Part shown: one piece after another, positions 22,483 through 34,994 of the stretch
Layout of the letters: the number at the start of each line of letters is the position of its first letter
Numbering within the stretch: the first letter of the stretch is position 1
Source of the DNA: Lineus longissimus
Lineage: Eukaryota; Nemertea; Pilidiophora; Heteronemertea; Lineidae
Length of the DNA: 64,000 bases
Assembly (NCBI RefSeq): GCF_910592395.1
Contig: NC_088317.1
Coordinates: 16,724,039-16,788,038, forward strand
Reading direction: 5' to 3'
Made by a program: the position numbers and the translations under genes
Notes under the pieces: generated by a model
Database searches by the model: none
Told to the model about the DNA's origin: nothing
Seen by the model: the letters and a program-made list of their open reading frames with translations, nothing else

Positions 22483-25400
22483 ATGTTTCCTCGACGAACC
22501 ATCGGCAGATCTTCCATAGATCGGGGACCAGTGACCTTTGGAGTCCCGAAGAATTCTGTAGCTGTGCCTGCACCAGAACTTACCGTGACAGCAGGGCACC
22601 AGTCCCCCGGTTCCAAGCGCCATGATTTCAACGCGGTTAGCCTTGGCGTTGCTGTCCCCACCAGCGATCCAAGATCGCTGCTGGACATCACAGACAGAAT
22701 GTCCAAGGCCTTGCGAGAGTTTGAGAGCCTGTATGACGAGAATGCAGCGGAAACAGACACGCTGTTCACCGGTGTTTCGGACCATATAAATTCTATGCAT
22801 GGTGGTGAGGTAAGAGAGGGGTTTAGGAGAGAAGAGCCCGAGTTTGTTTTTCGTTTCCCTGAGAACAACCTCCCGTGGGTATTCACTTCATTTTGATGGA
22901 GTTCTTATATCGCTTTAGGATTTGAAGTTCTGACCAAAATGGAGGTGTCTGTTGTCAACCCCTAAACCTTCAAGTATAATACCTGGTATTATTGTTTTAA
23001 CTCAGATGAAATTCAAGATGAAGACATTCTTGAACAAGTACAAGGACATTTCGAGGGAGGCGAGCGAGGTCAGTCGGGAGAGAGACGAGATTTTAGAATC
23101 GCTGGCGGAGGTGAGTATAATGCAGAAGTGGGTTACTGTCACTAAAACCGCTGAATAATATCTGTCAACGCTAGTTTTAACTTATTATGTAAACTAGAAA
23201 CTGAATTTAAAGGGAGCAGCGACTTAGTGTTGGACATCTTGTCCAAATGATGGATCCGATGATTTACCCCTGGCCAAACCGACGGACGGAATGGAGCCAA
23301 AACTTCGGCTTATCATGTTATTTGGTTTATCTGATTTGACCCAATCATCATACATACGATTATTTTTCTTTTTCAGTGGTTTAGTAAGGACCGTGACATG
23401 GTAAGCTATGAGTTTGGGTTCAAAATGTTGAGAAATGTTGCATTATATTGCCTAAGGAGCATTTACAGGCATTTTTCAATGTTGTACACATCGACATCTC
23501 CCAGAACACGCGCAGTATACTCGAAATATAGATCTTAGAAACATCATACTAATTTTTTGCTGCCATAAGCGCTCCCTCAAAGTGGCAACCGCCAAAGAAT
23601 ACTCAAAGTATTCAACATGGCGATCTCAGATCACCATGATCTGGCTATTAGATTCGAAGAAAATATCCACCAACACGAAATCCTTGGTGGTTCAATGGTT
23701 TCGATGCTGGACAGGATCTCGTGGTCACTGGTTCGACTCCCGGTGAGTCCACAGCAATTTTTTTTTCCTTCATTTTCTTGCTATCTTTTCATTCATGTAC
23801 ATATTTTTTCATGTATCCGATCTCCAACAGCGGCGGCTTTGGGACGTGCGTACTGTTTTTAACAATGGTCGAACCTGTGTTACCTTTCAGGATATGACAG
23901 TACTATCATACGATGTGGATTTGAGCGCCAGCGCAAATGATGTCAGGTAATAATCTTGCCGATCTACCGGCATTGTGTGTCTAGAAGACCTAAGGATTGA
24001 CGCACACCGCCGGTCAGTCGGGATGGGTTATAATATCAACCACTCCCTCGCCATTTTGCATCATCATAGTTATCGTAAGCGTCACCATTGACATCATCGT
24101 AATCGTCATCGTCATCCATCGTCTTGTCAACAAATCTAAATGCTTATTGCACAATAACTGATGCAGGTAATGAGATCGAATTTACTCGAAAGAAAAGGTA
24201 AACGAACAACATCATGGGTCCTATTCAAGACCAAAATATTTGAAAGTGGAAATTGAAAATTCGTTTATCATTATCATTTTGCAGTAAGAGCATGGTGGAC
24301 ACCAAATTGGGTTTTGAAAAACTTCAAGCGATAAACCAAGAGATTGTTGCCCAGGCCTCTAGAGGGCGCAACACGAAGCAGCTTCAAAGGTGCAGTGACC
24401 GCTACTTTTTTCCGTTTAAAAGATAACCTCGCTAAATGAGCGCATTGTTACAACGATCGGCACCCCAAAAGTTATCTTGTAGAATAGTACATTGTATATT
24501 TGTATATCAATCGACACAAGTGCATTTATTGGAATTGAGAAATCGAAATTGAAATCACAAGCGGAAATTTGAGTTTGAATTTAAATTATTTGAATGAGTG
24601 GAGCGTGAATCAAAAGTACTTTATTTTACCTTTCTAACCGGAAAAATCACATATGAACTGAAAGACTTAGTCCAAGCAAAGTGTGTATTTTCGTACAGAG
24701 AGAAAGCGGAGCTTCAAAAGAAGGTGGTTAAAGACTTCAAGTATGCTAACAAGAAGAAACGGGCTGGGCCTTCCGCAGACGCCCAAGCCGTGGACGACGC
24801 GTGGAAGTATGCCGCCAACGAGATCTGCGGCTTGTTGACCAAAGTGAGGTCAGGCGGTGCTGACGGTAGGTGGCGCAGAAGAAAATGGGATTATAGGGTG
24901 TTTTAGGTTGGACCCGAGAAGATCAGATTTTAAATTAAGTGCGTTATATTATTACCAAGTTTTCGGCTGCCCAGTCACCCCTCAATTCACCTCATTTGCC
25001 GCTTCAGAAATCAAGATGTTGGAGGAGAAATTAAAGGACATCCTGAGCACATTAGAAAAGCAGCAGCAAACGGCTGCCGGGTAAGTTTTTAACCGCCAAA
25101 CATGTATTGCTAATTTCAGTAGAATGGACACCTTTCAAACGATGTTACCGATTTCAAAACAATACTCACAACATATTCATCTTCTATTCTTTCCCTCTTC
25201 AGCTTGGAAAAGAACTTACTGATACACAAGAAGGTAAAGTGGCTACATAGGGCGAGAACAAAATCTGTATGTTTGCTAACAGTGGCTTCTGTTCCAAGCC
25301 AATGAAACCACAGGATTAAATTCAAATTTCAAACTGGTCCAATCACAATTTAGATGGCGGAGACGTGCAAACAAAAGAATGTTCTATAACCAATGAAATT

Positions 25401-28400
25401 ACAGAGTTAGTTTCAAATTTGAAATTCAACAAATCACAATTTAGACGGCGCAGACATGTGAAGAGGAACTGACAAATCCTAACCAATGAAATTACAGATT
25501 AAATTTTGAATTTTGAATTGATCCAATCACAATGCAGATGGTGCAGAGGTGCAAAGAAGAGAACCTTGAGGTGACCAGGGATACTTCAAGATACAAAAGC
25601 AAACTGCGGAAATTGACGAAACAGTATAAGAAAGTTTGTCAAGCGTTGGTAAAGTATGATTCGTCGATGAAAAGGCAACTTGCGGCAATGGAGAAGGAGG
25701 AAGAAGAGGACGAAGAAAAGGATGAAAGTGATAGAAATGGTGGCGCTGCTGAAACTGGCAAGGTAGGCGAAGGAATCCTTCAGTCGCCCATAAGTGTGGA
25801 CTGGACTCAAAATCGTTGAAATGTGGACGAAATATGCCTGTTGTGCATGCACACGTACATGTTTGAATAAGGAAAAAGCACTGGACGTTTTGGTGTTGAA
25901 CTGGGGAAAGGGGACAAACTAAAAAGGGAAGTGCTATCAAGCAAGAGTAAAAATTCCGGCTAACATAATATCTTCCTCTCTTTCGCGTACTTATTTCATG
26001 CAGGGTTTCGGTGGAGGGAGCTTCAGCGGTGAGAAACTCGACCCGAGGATACTGAAATCTCGCTTGAAGGAGTCGAAGAACACTATTCAGAGATTAGAGA
26101 CGGTAAGAAAGACACGAGAAAGGTTAAGATACGTCCATTTTACGCCCGATGAACTGACTCGGAGACAATCTATGATGCGATGAGGTGTGCAACGAAAATC
26201 GGAGCACACACTTGTTTCAGTTCAGTTGTTTCATAGTTTGATTACTGCTTACGATTATCAGTCAACGAAAATTCATATTTGATCATATTTTAGACTCATA
26301 GTATGTTGTTCTTCAGGAGAACCAAGATTTACAAAAGAATGTCAATCACCTTAAGAGTGATGACAACCCAGTCATACAGGTAAGATATCCCGAAATAAAT
26401 TCTTGAAGCAATAAGCCGGGGTTTATCACCTTATAACAGCATGCCCACCTTTGGCCGCCACACCCCAATTTTGTCATTACCATTCTTCCTCGGGTGCGCA
26501 CTTCCGCACAACACCCCATAGTGCCAGAGCACCCTAAAGATTTCCATAGCACCCTTTTGGCACCCCTAGTTTTTAGAGTGTATACTCTAACTTTTTACTG
26601 GTTTAATCGACTTATTAGCATCTGGAAGACACCGTCGTGAAGCTGGAAGCCTCTGTTAAAGAAAACGAGGAGATAATGAGGACACTTCGAGGTGAAAAGC
26701 TGGATCTTGTCAACGAGTTGCAAATGGTGGAACTGGACGCGGAAGTTTGCGAGAAACTAGAAAAATTCAAGTAAGATTAGATTTGGTCGTCAAATGCCAT
26801 TCACTGCGAATTCGATTTAAGGCCCGGATCCACTAGAGCGAGTGACCGCTGTGCCTGTACGTTGGGAAACTATGCTCGGGTTCAGCGGATATTTTGGTAA
26901 TTTGACGGAATTGAATGCTCAGGCGAAGCCGAACTAAGCGGGGAATCAAGCCGCCCACTCCTTTATCCCTCACCATAAAATAGGTTAGGCATTCTTTCCA
27001 GGGGACAGTTAAAACTGTTACACCGGTCATCCAAGGTGCAGCGATTTTCCAAATCTATTTTCCAGCGGCAGTCTCACGGGCATTAGAATCAAGCCTCACA
27101 CGCGGACACTCTGCGACATCTGCGTAGGAGACATTCAGGCAAGGATGTCAAGCCAGACAGCAGCAGTCAAAACAGACAGCCAGACGACACCAGTGGTTCC
27201 ACCTGAAGGCGATGTTTTAAACCAACTCACAAAGGAGTTGAAAATCAATCAGAAGCGGGTTGTGGCGATTGAGCATCAATTGGCTGAGGCGCATCATGAG
27301 ATCGACACCTTGAAAGCCGCTACCCCCCTGCCATCGGTAGGTCTTGGTGGAACAGTGGAATAGAACTTACAACTTCTAGTTTATTTCTAATTGAAATCGA
27401 AAGTACAACGTCGCGTAACGTGCAATTTCATGTGCAGTGACAAAACTGATCTACAAGGGATCGAGAGGTTCTGGGGAGAGGTCCCAACTTAACCAGAGAT
27501 TAAATCGTAAATAACTTCGTCGATCCGAGTTTCCAGAAAATGAATCCCGAAACCTCATTCTTATTGCCAGGCACTTCGTTCCACCCCGATGGTTGACGAG
27601 CTGTCAGCTCGGTTTATTGCATCGCAGGCTGCAGGGACACACCAGGAAACTGTAAGTAGGACGACAGGTGGCGTAGTACGATGACATCATAACACGTGAG
27701 TTCTTGTTAACCATTTTTTTTATCTTTCAGACCCAGCAGACGCCGGTGGATAGCGTTGATGCCGAGGACATTCTCTCTATTCAAAACAAAAACGAATCTT
27801 GCCTTGTCACTACCACCAAGAACACTTTTACTGTGAGTATTCAAACCGTTCAAAAGAGCGAATTCAACTATTTGAGAGACAAGGAAACATCATCAGTTAG
27901 TCGTAGAGCGACGCCCCACTCTTCCTCTTTCTCCATACATGTGCCCTTCTGATTGCTCCAAAAATAGTTAATCGAGGTATTCCCTTAATTATAGCGATTG
28001 TCATCATCGTGATATCCTTTCCCCCTTGATTCCAGTTTGGCCCGTCTATCCTTATGGCTGCCACATGCGATCCCCTAGTAAAGAAATTCCAAGGTGTTGA
28101 TGCGGTGAGTACAATAGGCAATAATTTCGACTGGAAGATCTGAGCTGATCGATTTTCTTGTCTTCTCCACTCATGATATCTTTTTCTGCTTCACCAGGAA
28201 ACTCAAACGGACCCGACTCGTGACCCATTCGCTACTCGATCTAAGGTAAGTTACATTTCGAATGTAGTGAATGAGTCTGTGATAGTGTCAAATTGAGATA
28301 AAATTATGATTACTGGAAGATTTTTCTGTATCGTTTCTCCCTTTGGAACGTCTAGATTAACCTTGATTTCGGCTAAAATTTTCTAGATCGGGAATGATAA

Positions 28401-31400
28401 GGATCCAGTGCAATTCTCGCCTCCCGGCCCTGGCGAATGGGTCGGTTCGGTAGATCAGGTCCCCGCGGAGACCAGCGACCACAGGATCACAGACATGGGA
28501 GACGCCATGATGGAGTTTTCAGCGCCGGAAAAGGTTGATGACCTTGTCGATTTGACATCGAATAATTTGGGAAGGGAGGTAAGTCACTGAACAAAACAAC
28601 GTATGTTGGTAGTTACAACATATCAGGGAGTTTTTGCAGATTTCCCGAAACGCCAGCGCGAAAGCCTGCCCTGTTATTCGACACCGTGATCAGGAACTCG
28701 AACAAGACTACCACCGTTTACCAGCGTACTTTTGCGCTACGGAGCAAATGCTAGCTATCTTCTCATTGGGAGATTGCCTCTCTCTGTTCCAGATCGAGCA
28801 CATGGTGCACGGCGTGAACGGCTTCATCAAGTACGCAACCAACCTGACCCAGCAACAGGTTGTCAAGATGAGAAACGCCAACACTCAGCTCAAGAAACGT
28901 CTGACGGACAGCCAGAGGAAACTACTCGATGAGGTAAAACAAGTAATTTAGACTGCTGCGACCTGCGATTTAAATTGCTGTATGTGCGAAAATGGATCTC
29001 TCGTCTGCAGGAAAACCGGTAACTGCTAGGTTTGATATTGACTGCATTCGCTGCGACCTTAGCTGACCACCGCAGACGAGCGATTATATCATCGCATTTT
29101 CTTGACAATTCAAACTTCTTCTCAACGCTTCCTTGCAGGAGCTTCAGAATCATTTCAAGCAACTCAAGGCGAACGTTCTGTTCCCAGGTTTGGTGAGAGG
29201 TCAACCCTTACATGAACATGTGGAGACTCCGATTCCTTCCGCAGGAATTGGTCTAGGACAGTAAGTAAAGAAATGTGCATGTATTCAATGAATATGACGT
29301 GGACAAAAGTGTCGCACTGAAGAATTATCGACTGCACTCCGGCGGCTGTGTCATTGGGGTCGTCCCTCTTCTAATAGGAAGAGAGGAATAAAAAGGATGA
29401 CAGAATCGGGCTGCCTAGGAAGCCTGGCAAGAACTTTTTAATAAGACTTTCAATTCAACTATTTCAACCAAAGTATTAGGTTTTATTCCTCTGAACTAGG
29501 CATTTCAGATCAGGACAACTAGTGACGAAGACTCCAGGTTTCCAATCGTCAGCGGGCGGTGGTATTGGTAAGTGTAGCGACATGAGGGTAAAGTACTGTA
29601 CAATCATCCTGAGATTAAGAGTTTTTTCACTCCTTCGTCATAGCAGAGAAAGATGCCGGTCATATTACACACATACCGGGGTATTGAAACATCGAGAGCC
29701 GGAGTAGACTATTGTATTGAAGACCCCTGATAAACGAGGATGCTGGAACAATAACCAACTTGTGATAAGGTTGATCTTGACAATATATCATGCTGGGACA
29801 TTTACCTGCGTGTACTTTTGTTCTTCGTAGTTCGTAGCGGCGCTTCGTAAAGCTTGCGAAACCTGCTTATACATGTATTGTCCCATTGGTCCGACGGTCA
29901 GCCGATCCTTCCTCTGCAAGAATGGCCGTGGCGACTCACAGGGAAGTCTTTACATAATAGGGAGTTTTTGAAATCCCCCGAAACGCGTAAACGGCTAACT
30001 TTGATAACTTTGTCGAACAGTTGGGTAGGTGTTTAAGTTGACGTTTCGGGGGCTTGGCGAAAACTCCCTAATTTGTGTTTTAGCATTCGATGAATCAGTG
30101 CAGAACCTGACCAATGAAGAGGTCATTGACAACTTCGCCACCTTGTCCGTAAAGAACCTCGCCCTGAACGAGAAGATCAACAGGTCGACCAGTATCTTCC
30201 GGCCACCCACGGGTGAAGTGGTCCGAAAACAGCTGGAAAAACATGGCGCCAACTGCGCCCATCTTCTTGGTGGGACACGAAATCTTCTGAATTTCACACT
30301 CCGGAAAGAGGTTAGTAATGAAAGCTCTGTAGATGGAGTGTGATTTTAACAATACGTTTATTTACAGGTTTACGGCAATCGAGCCCCATGAAAGCTGTAT
30401 CAGGGGGTCGATGTAGGTTGGCCATGATAACGCTTTGATAAGAGAGTTTAGGCCTAGGTGCGAACGGGCTTTGTTCAACAACATACCGTGTATTGGGCTA
30501 GGCCTGAATTCTTCTTTATGAACATGTGGGATTTAAGGCGTCGTTCTTACATTTCGCGGCCAAGTCCGTGTGCGCGGACGGCAGCATCGCTTGATTGGAC
30601 ATGTGAAGGGATGCGCTTTCGCTGGATTAAAAGTCCCAAAACAAGGGTTCTTTAAGATATAAACTTTCAACAGCGCTTTGGTGTCATGGTACCTTTAATG
30701 CTGCAGTCATGAACCGGTCCATTAATTCCAATTTCAACACATGCAATGAATCGATTGATATTGCAAGAGAGAAATCTATGGGTTATGCTTGGTTAGATAC
30801 GACTACACTTTATGGCTGTTTCATGAAAAAATCAGGTCACTCAATTGTCGTCATGACTGCAATGGTGTAAGACTTTCAGTATATATGTTGGCCAACAGTG
30901 AAGAAGAACACAGAAAGCAGCTTAAAACTTCACTCCGGACGCAGTGGACCGGCCTCGTTCCCCACCCTAAGGATACCAAAATATGATGACGACATGGGTT
31001 GCCCAGGGAGTCTACTCAAAACATGCGCAACAGGTTTCAGTTAAAGGAAGACTCTATAGGCAGGAGCCAGGTGGGCCAAATGAAGTTACACAAAGTCGCC
31101 GATTGTTGTCTCTCATCATGCCAATCTACCGGCTTTGTGCGTGCGTATATCCATTGCCCTACATCCCCGGTCGGTCGGCATGGCTCTCATATATCTCCGT
31201 ACATTGGTACAGCTCGCATTCACGCTTGTACAGGAAAATTACCAGGCCATGTCCACAAAACTCTTTGTTTTTATTCTACAGCAAAAGGAGTATGAGTTTA
31301 TCTACAACATAGTCAACGGGACGGCGAAACAACTACACCATCAACTGGTGGTCGAGACGTCAAGGTCTCATCGTGGACTCCTAGACAACGAGGTAGGTTT

Positions 31401-34400
31401 ATTTCTTCAACCGAATCTCAATGATGCCTGCTGTTAGCCTTAGACTCCCGGGGCAGTCTGTTGCGTCATCCTAATTGGATCTTCTTTGGGTGAGGGACGA
31501 GACCGGTCCTCGGCGTCGGGAGTGTAATTAGCTTCTTCCAGTGTGTTTTTTACACCCACTGAGCATTAATCCGAGTTTTCAAAATACGAGACTGAAAACT
31601 GTGTGGGCTCAAAATGTCGAAAATTGTATTTTGGAAAGTGATTTGTCTGTTACATTTATGTCTTCAACTCATTTTTTCGCTTTTTTGAATCAGCAACATG
31701 ACGCCGTCTCTGAAAAGACTTTACAATCTCACGAAACAGTTATTAAATCTCTTAGATATCGAACATACATCGTTTTCGATCCGTGCTCATACTTTCTATT
31801 CAAGAGAGCACACGGTCGAATAAAGGCAAATGCTTTTTAGCAACCGACCTTATTGTTAAATCTGCTGTAAGGACCCGTTAAGCCACTAACATATTTAAAG
31901 TATACAGTTTATTTTGCTGCCATAACTAACTAAATACAATTTTAAGGTTCATCAAGCGGATTTGTTTTCCGGCAAATTGACTTTTTCCTTTAAATTGTTT
32001 TTGTCTCACCAAGTCTACCGTAAGATTTGGTGCGAATGGGACTGCAGTTTTGCTGAAGGATGGACCATATATTGGGAACGACTTGGTGTTGAAAATCACG
32101 GATCGAGTCATTCACAATGAGAGATAATGTACAGCAATATTGCTGTTTATTTTATTAGATCAAACGGCAGGTTTGCCTTTAAGAATCTCCCGCCGTCTTC
32201 CTGAAAGAAGGCGTGTGAGGCGATCATTTGAACGTTAAGACGGGGACAAGGTGTGGTGCAGGTTTATTTCGTGCCGACTCTACGCTTTACGAAGCTAGTC
32301 GGCAGGGGAAGGTAGGTGTTTTGCAATAACAACATTTATCACATCTTTGTATCTGACTAGTTTCGTTTTCACATCATGCCGATCTACCATCGTTGTGTGT
32401 ATTATCCGTGAGGAGACTTTAGGATTGATGTTCACCGCTGGTAAGTCGGCTGTGTCACATCAGTTTCTTAAACTTCTAATGTGTTCTAATTGTCCTGTAA
32501 AAACCTGCGAATTCGACCTTGCCTGGCTCCCCACCGCTTTACCATAATAATTGGAATGTTGGCCCTAAAAGCTTTGCATTGTGGACAAACAGTTCAGTAA
32601 ATGTACAGTTCTTATCAAAAAGCATAGATTGGGCATATCACGGGTTTATTTAAGCGGAAGGGAAGAATCGAAGTTCGTGAGAAAATCTACTTGAAGATAT
32701 AACATTATCGCCCCAGCCCATGAATACACATTTTTAGTCAAGTGCAGACGCAAGTTGTCTTGAGAAAGTCGGGTTGCCTTTGGTGAAGATGTATACTATA
32801 GATACGTTTACCGTACTTCAAGAGATATGCCAAACTTGAAAGAAGTTATAAGCCACTTATTGGGGCGATTGCGTTGCCAAACTTAACATATTTGATGGTC
32901 CGTTTCTTAGTGGGTTGATAAATTTCCAACATCAAGTTCAGACGAATGTCAACGAAAAAATGCAGTTAATCCTCTTTTGAGAACTGATCGTCTGAAGCCG
33001 GCGGGGATATGCAAAATTTGCGCACCGATATAATTGATCAACAAACATATGTAGGCCTAAAGACACCAAATTGATTGGAATACATGTAATACGAATGGTT
33101 GAGCAGTTATGTACATTCAACTGGTCATTGCGCAGCAGATTTGGGGTAGGGATGCCATATCATTTTGGTAATTATTCTTGATAAAATACCGGAGTGACGT
33201 CCGTCATATTGTGAAATCAGGAGTTTTCGCAACCCCCCCCCCCCCCCAAACAACGTCAACGCGAGCGCCTATCCCTTTGTTCGACATAGTTATCGGGAGG
33301 TCGAACACTGAGATAGGCGTTCACGTTGAAGTTTTGGGGGATTTGCGAAAACTCCCTAATCGCAAATCCCCCGAAACGCCAACGTGAACGCCTGTCGCAG
33401 TGTTCCAACTAATTCCATGATTACCGGTACGATGCCGAACAATGCAATAGGCCTTCGCGTGACGTTTCGGAGATTTGCAAAAACTCCCTATATTACTAAT
33501 GGATATTTTGAGCTGGCATTCTCCTTGAAAGTGTCAACATGTTTGCTTTGGCCCAATATCAATTATGAAATATCAATATCACTTCGCTTCTGTAATCAGT
33601 GGTGCAGCATTGAACAACGTGTTCAATTGATACAGCAGTACTTGTTGGGCTGTGAAAATATTATTTGGCTGTACACAAATGAATGGATACGGAAATTATA
33701 TCACTGTCAAGGGAAAATCTATAACTGAGTTCGAGAAAACTGAAGAACTGAGCATGAGTCAAAATCAGTACATTTATTACTCTCTGGGTCATGTTGATGT
33801 TGTCACAATATTGCACGTAACTGGGATATTAATACCGCAAATGCATCAATATTTTCACCTTGGGTAAATACAACTGAAATATTATTATGCCACTCTTTTC
33901 ATTTAACAATATTGATGAGGATTTGGCATCCAAATTTGTCCCATATATACTCAATCAACATTGTTTTGCATTAACAACTCTAAAATACCGAATTCTTGGT
34001 CCAAATTACCCTCCAGTGGCACTGGCATCCACCGCCAAGAGAACTATGCACGTGCGTTAGGGATAAGGTTGGCGTTAAAGTATGCGATGATTAAATTTGA
34101 TATATGCCGTTTTATAGGCCAGCAGTTGACCGAATTAGATATGAGTTTTAATAAGAAAAATCCGTTATTATACCCAGCTTTTCTTGCATATAGTACACAA
34201 GCTTTGCTGGCTTTGTTGTTGGGGGCTCGACTGGAAAATATTAATAATACTCCGCGAAGACAAGTCGAATTCTACTGGGAACTTGAATACTTGTACACGC
34301 GTATTTTTTTCTTCTTATGTTGTGTTGAAAAAGTATGAAATAATCGACACAGCATATTCAATATTGGCATTTCGTGATTTGTTGATACCGTATCGGACTC

Positions 34401-34693
34401 AGGCTATGCTTGTTCGTGAGAGGAGACGATCACGAGAACATCCCGGGGCAACGATATTGGACATCGCCAGACGTCGGGGAGGTATTATTAAGACGATCTC
34501 GGTCCTGCTTTGGAATACGATATTCGTGAAGGATTGACCACAGGCACCACCATTGGCTACAACATGAAAACCTAAAGCAATTAGAACTCTTTCAGATCGA
34601 CGTGAATGCCACTTTCGATCTTCTGATAATATTATTACTTTTTACTTTCAGGAAGGCGAACTTCTTGAGAAGACGATGATTTTTGGATCGTAA
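22483..34693 (+). CDS. long coiled-coil protein, at least 23 exons
   Basis: Family not recognised. Phase-consistent exons: 22483-22809, 23006-23110, 23377-23400, 23891-23946, 24285-24389, 24699-24865, 25008-25080, 25203-25233, 25538-25762, 26004-26102, 26317-26379, 26619-26770, 27066-27336, 27571-27651, 27731-27832, 28036-28104, 28198-28245, 28387-28578, 28793-28933, 29139-29260, 29509-29567, 30084-30310, 31282-31392. These encode 950 residues rich in Lys, Glu and Gln with coiled-coil stretches (exons 2, 5-9 and 12-13), an acidic EEEEDEEKDE patch in exon 9, and Cys-x2-Cys (LCDICVGD) in exon 13. There is no signal peptide or membrane segment, so it is likely cytoplasmic or cytoskeletal (inference). 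The last exon is unsure. Option one is 34652-34693 (EGELLEKTMIFGS, stop). Option two is a direct in-phase join to the exon at 34986, merging it with the next gene. I found no AATAAA between 34693 and 34995, which favours the merge. Confidence 0.75.
23683..23752 (+). repeat. tRNA-like fragment with A and B boxes
   Basis: It contains TGGTTCAATGG (A-box-like) and GGTTCGACTCC (B-box-like) about 43 bases apart, followed by a T-run. The acceptor and T stems do not pair properly, so I read it as a degenerate tRNA-derived element, not a working tRNA. Confidence 0.45.
25296..25565. repeat. about 92-bp tandem triplication copying a splice acceptor and exon start
   Basis: Three diverged units (25296, 25388, 25481) share CCAATGAAA, then CAATCACAAT, then a segment like the start of exon 25538-25762 (GATGGTGCAGAGGTGC). 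Only the third has a good CAG acceptor; the first two read TTTAG. Confidence 0.75.
28626..28690. repeat. fragment of MITE family alpha
   Basis: Begins GGGAGTTTTTGCAGATTTCC and continues CGAAACGCCAGCG. It is in an intron of the coiled-coil gene. Confidence 0.6.
29959..30070. mobile_element. MITE family alpha, complete short copy
   Basis: Palindromic ends AGGGAGTTTTTGAAATC...CGAAAACTCCCT are bracketed by TA. The right end lies 13 bases before the acceptor of exon 30084-30310, so the element ends just upstream of a working splice site. Confidence 0.75.
30928..31018. repeat. dispersed repeat family gamma
   Basis: Starts CTCCGGACGCAGTGGACCGG and ends TTGCCCAGGGAGTCTACTC. It is in an intron of the coiled-coil gene. 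A second copy in opposite orientation lies at 31440-31530. Confidence 0.7.
31393..34640. other. long intron or intergenic stretch
   Basis: It holds MITE alpha copies (33220-33490) and repeat gamma (31440-31530). Coding-like open frames at 33961-34338 and 34184-34537 have a basic RERRRSREHPGATILDIARR stretch but no matching splice chain. No gene is assigned. Confidence 0.4.
33220..33490. mobile_element. two adjacent MITE family alpha copies
   Basis: The first (33220-33358) runs from GAGTTTTCGCAA to TTGCGAAAACTCCCTA, with a C15 homopolymer near its left end. The second (33361-33490) starts CGCAAATCCCCCGAAACGCC and ends GCAAAAACTCCCTA. They appear to share the central terminus, so they are nested or adjacent. 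Confidence 0.75.
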
Positions 34694-34994
34694 GCCAGAA
34701 TTGTATTTCTTGAAGATGGATTAATTTACTCGTAGTTCTAAGCCGAGGCTGGATATTGGTGGTCCCAGTGGGATTTGATATCATTATTTGCTTCCTCTCC
34801 ATCAGTTGGTTGACCGGAATTTAGTTTCAGTGCGATTTTGGAGTTAACAGTGATGTCCATTTTCGAGTTGTGGGACCGCGGGGTTGAGCAGATTTCTCGA
34901 CAATGTGATATTTGGTTGTGACGGTGTTCTGGGACTTCTATCTCTGTCTGACTGAGGATTAGTTTGTAAATGTGATTCTTAGGAAAGGTTTAAA

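Noticed and set aside
23683-23752. possible tRNA gene
   Set aside because: A and B boxes are present but acceptor and T stems do not pair, so it is better read as a degenerate tRNA-derived fragment.
33961-34537. overlapping ORFs with a basic RERRRSREH stretch
   Set aside because: The frames are different and broken, and no splice sites connect them to the neighbouring gene; possibly an old repeat remnant.
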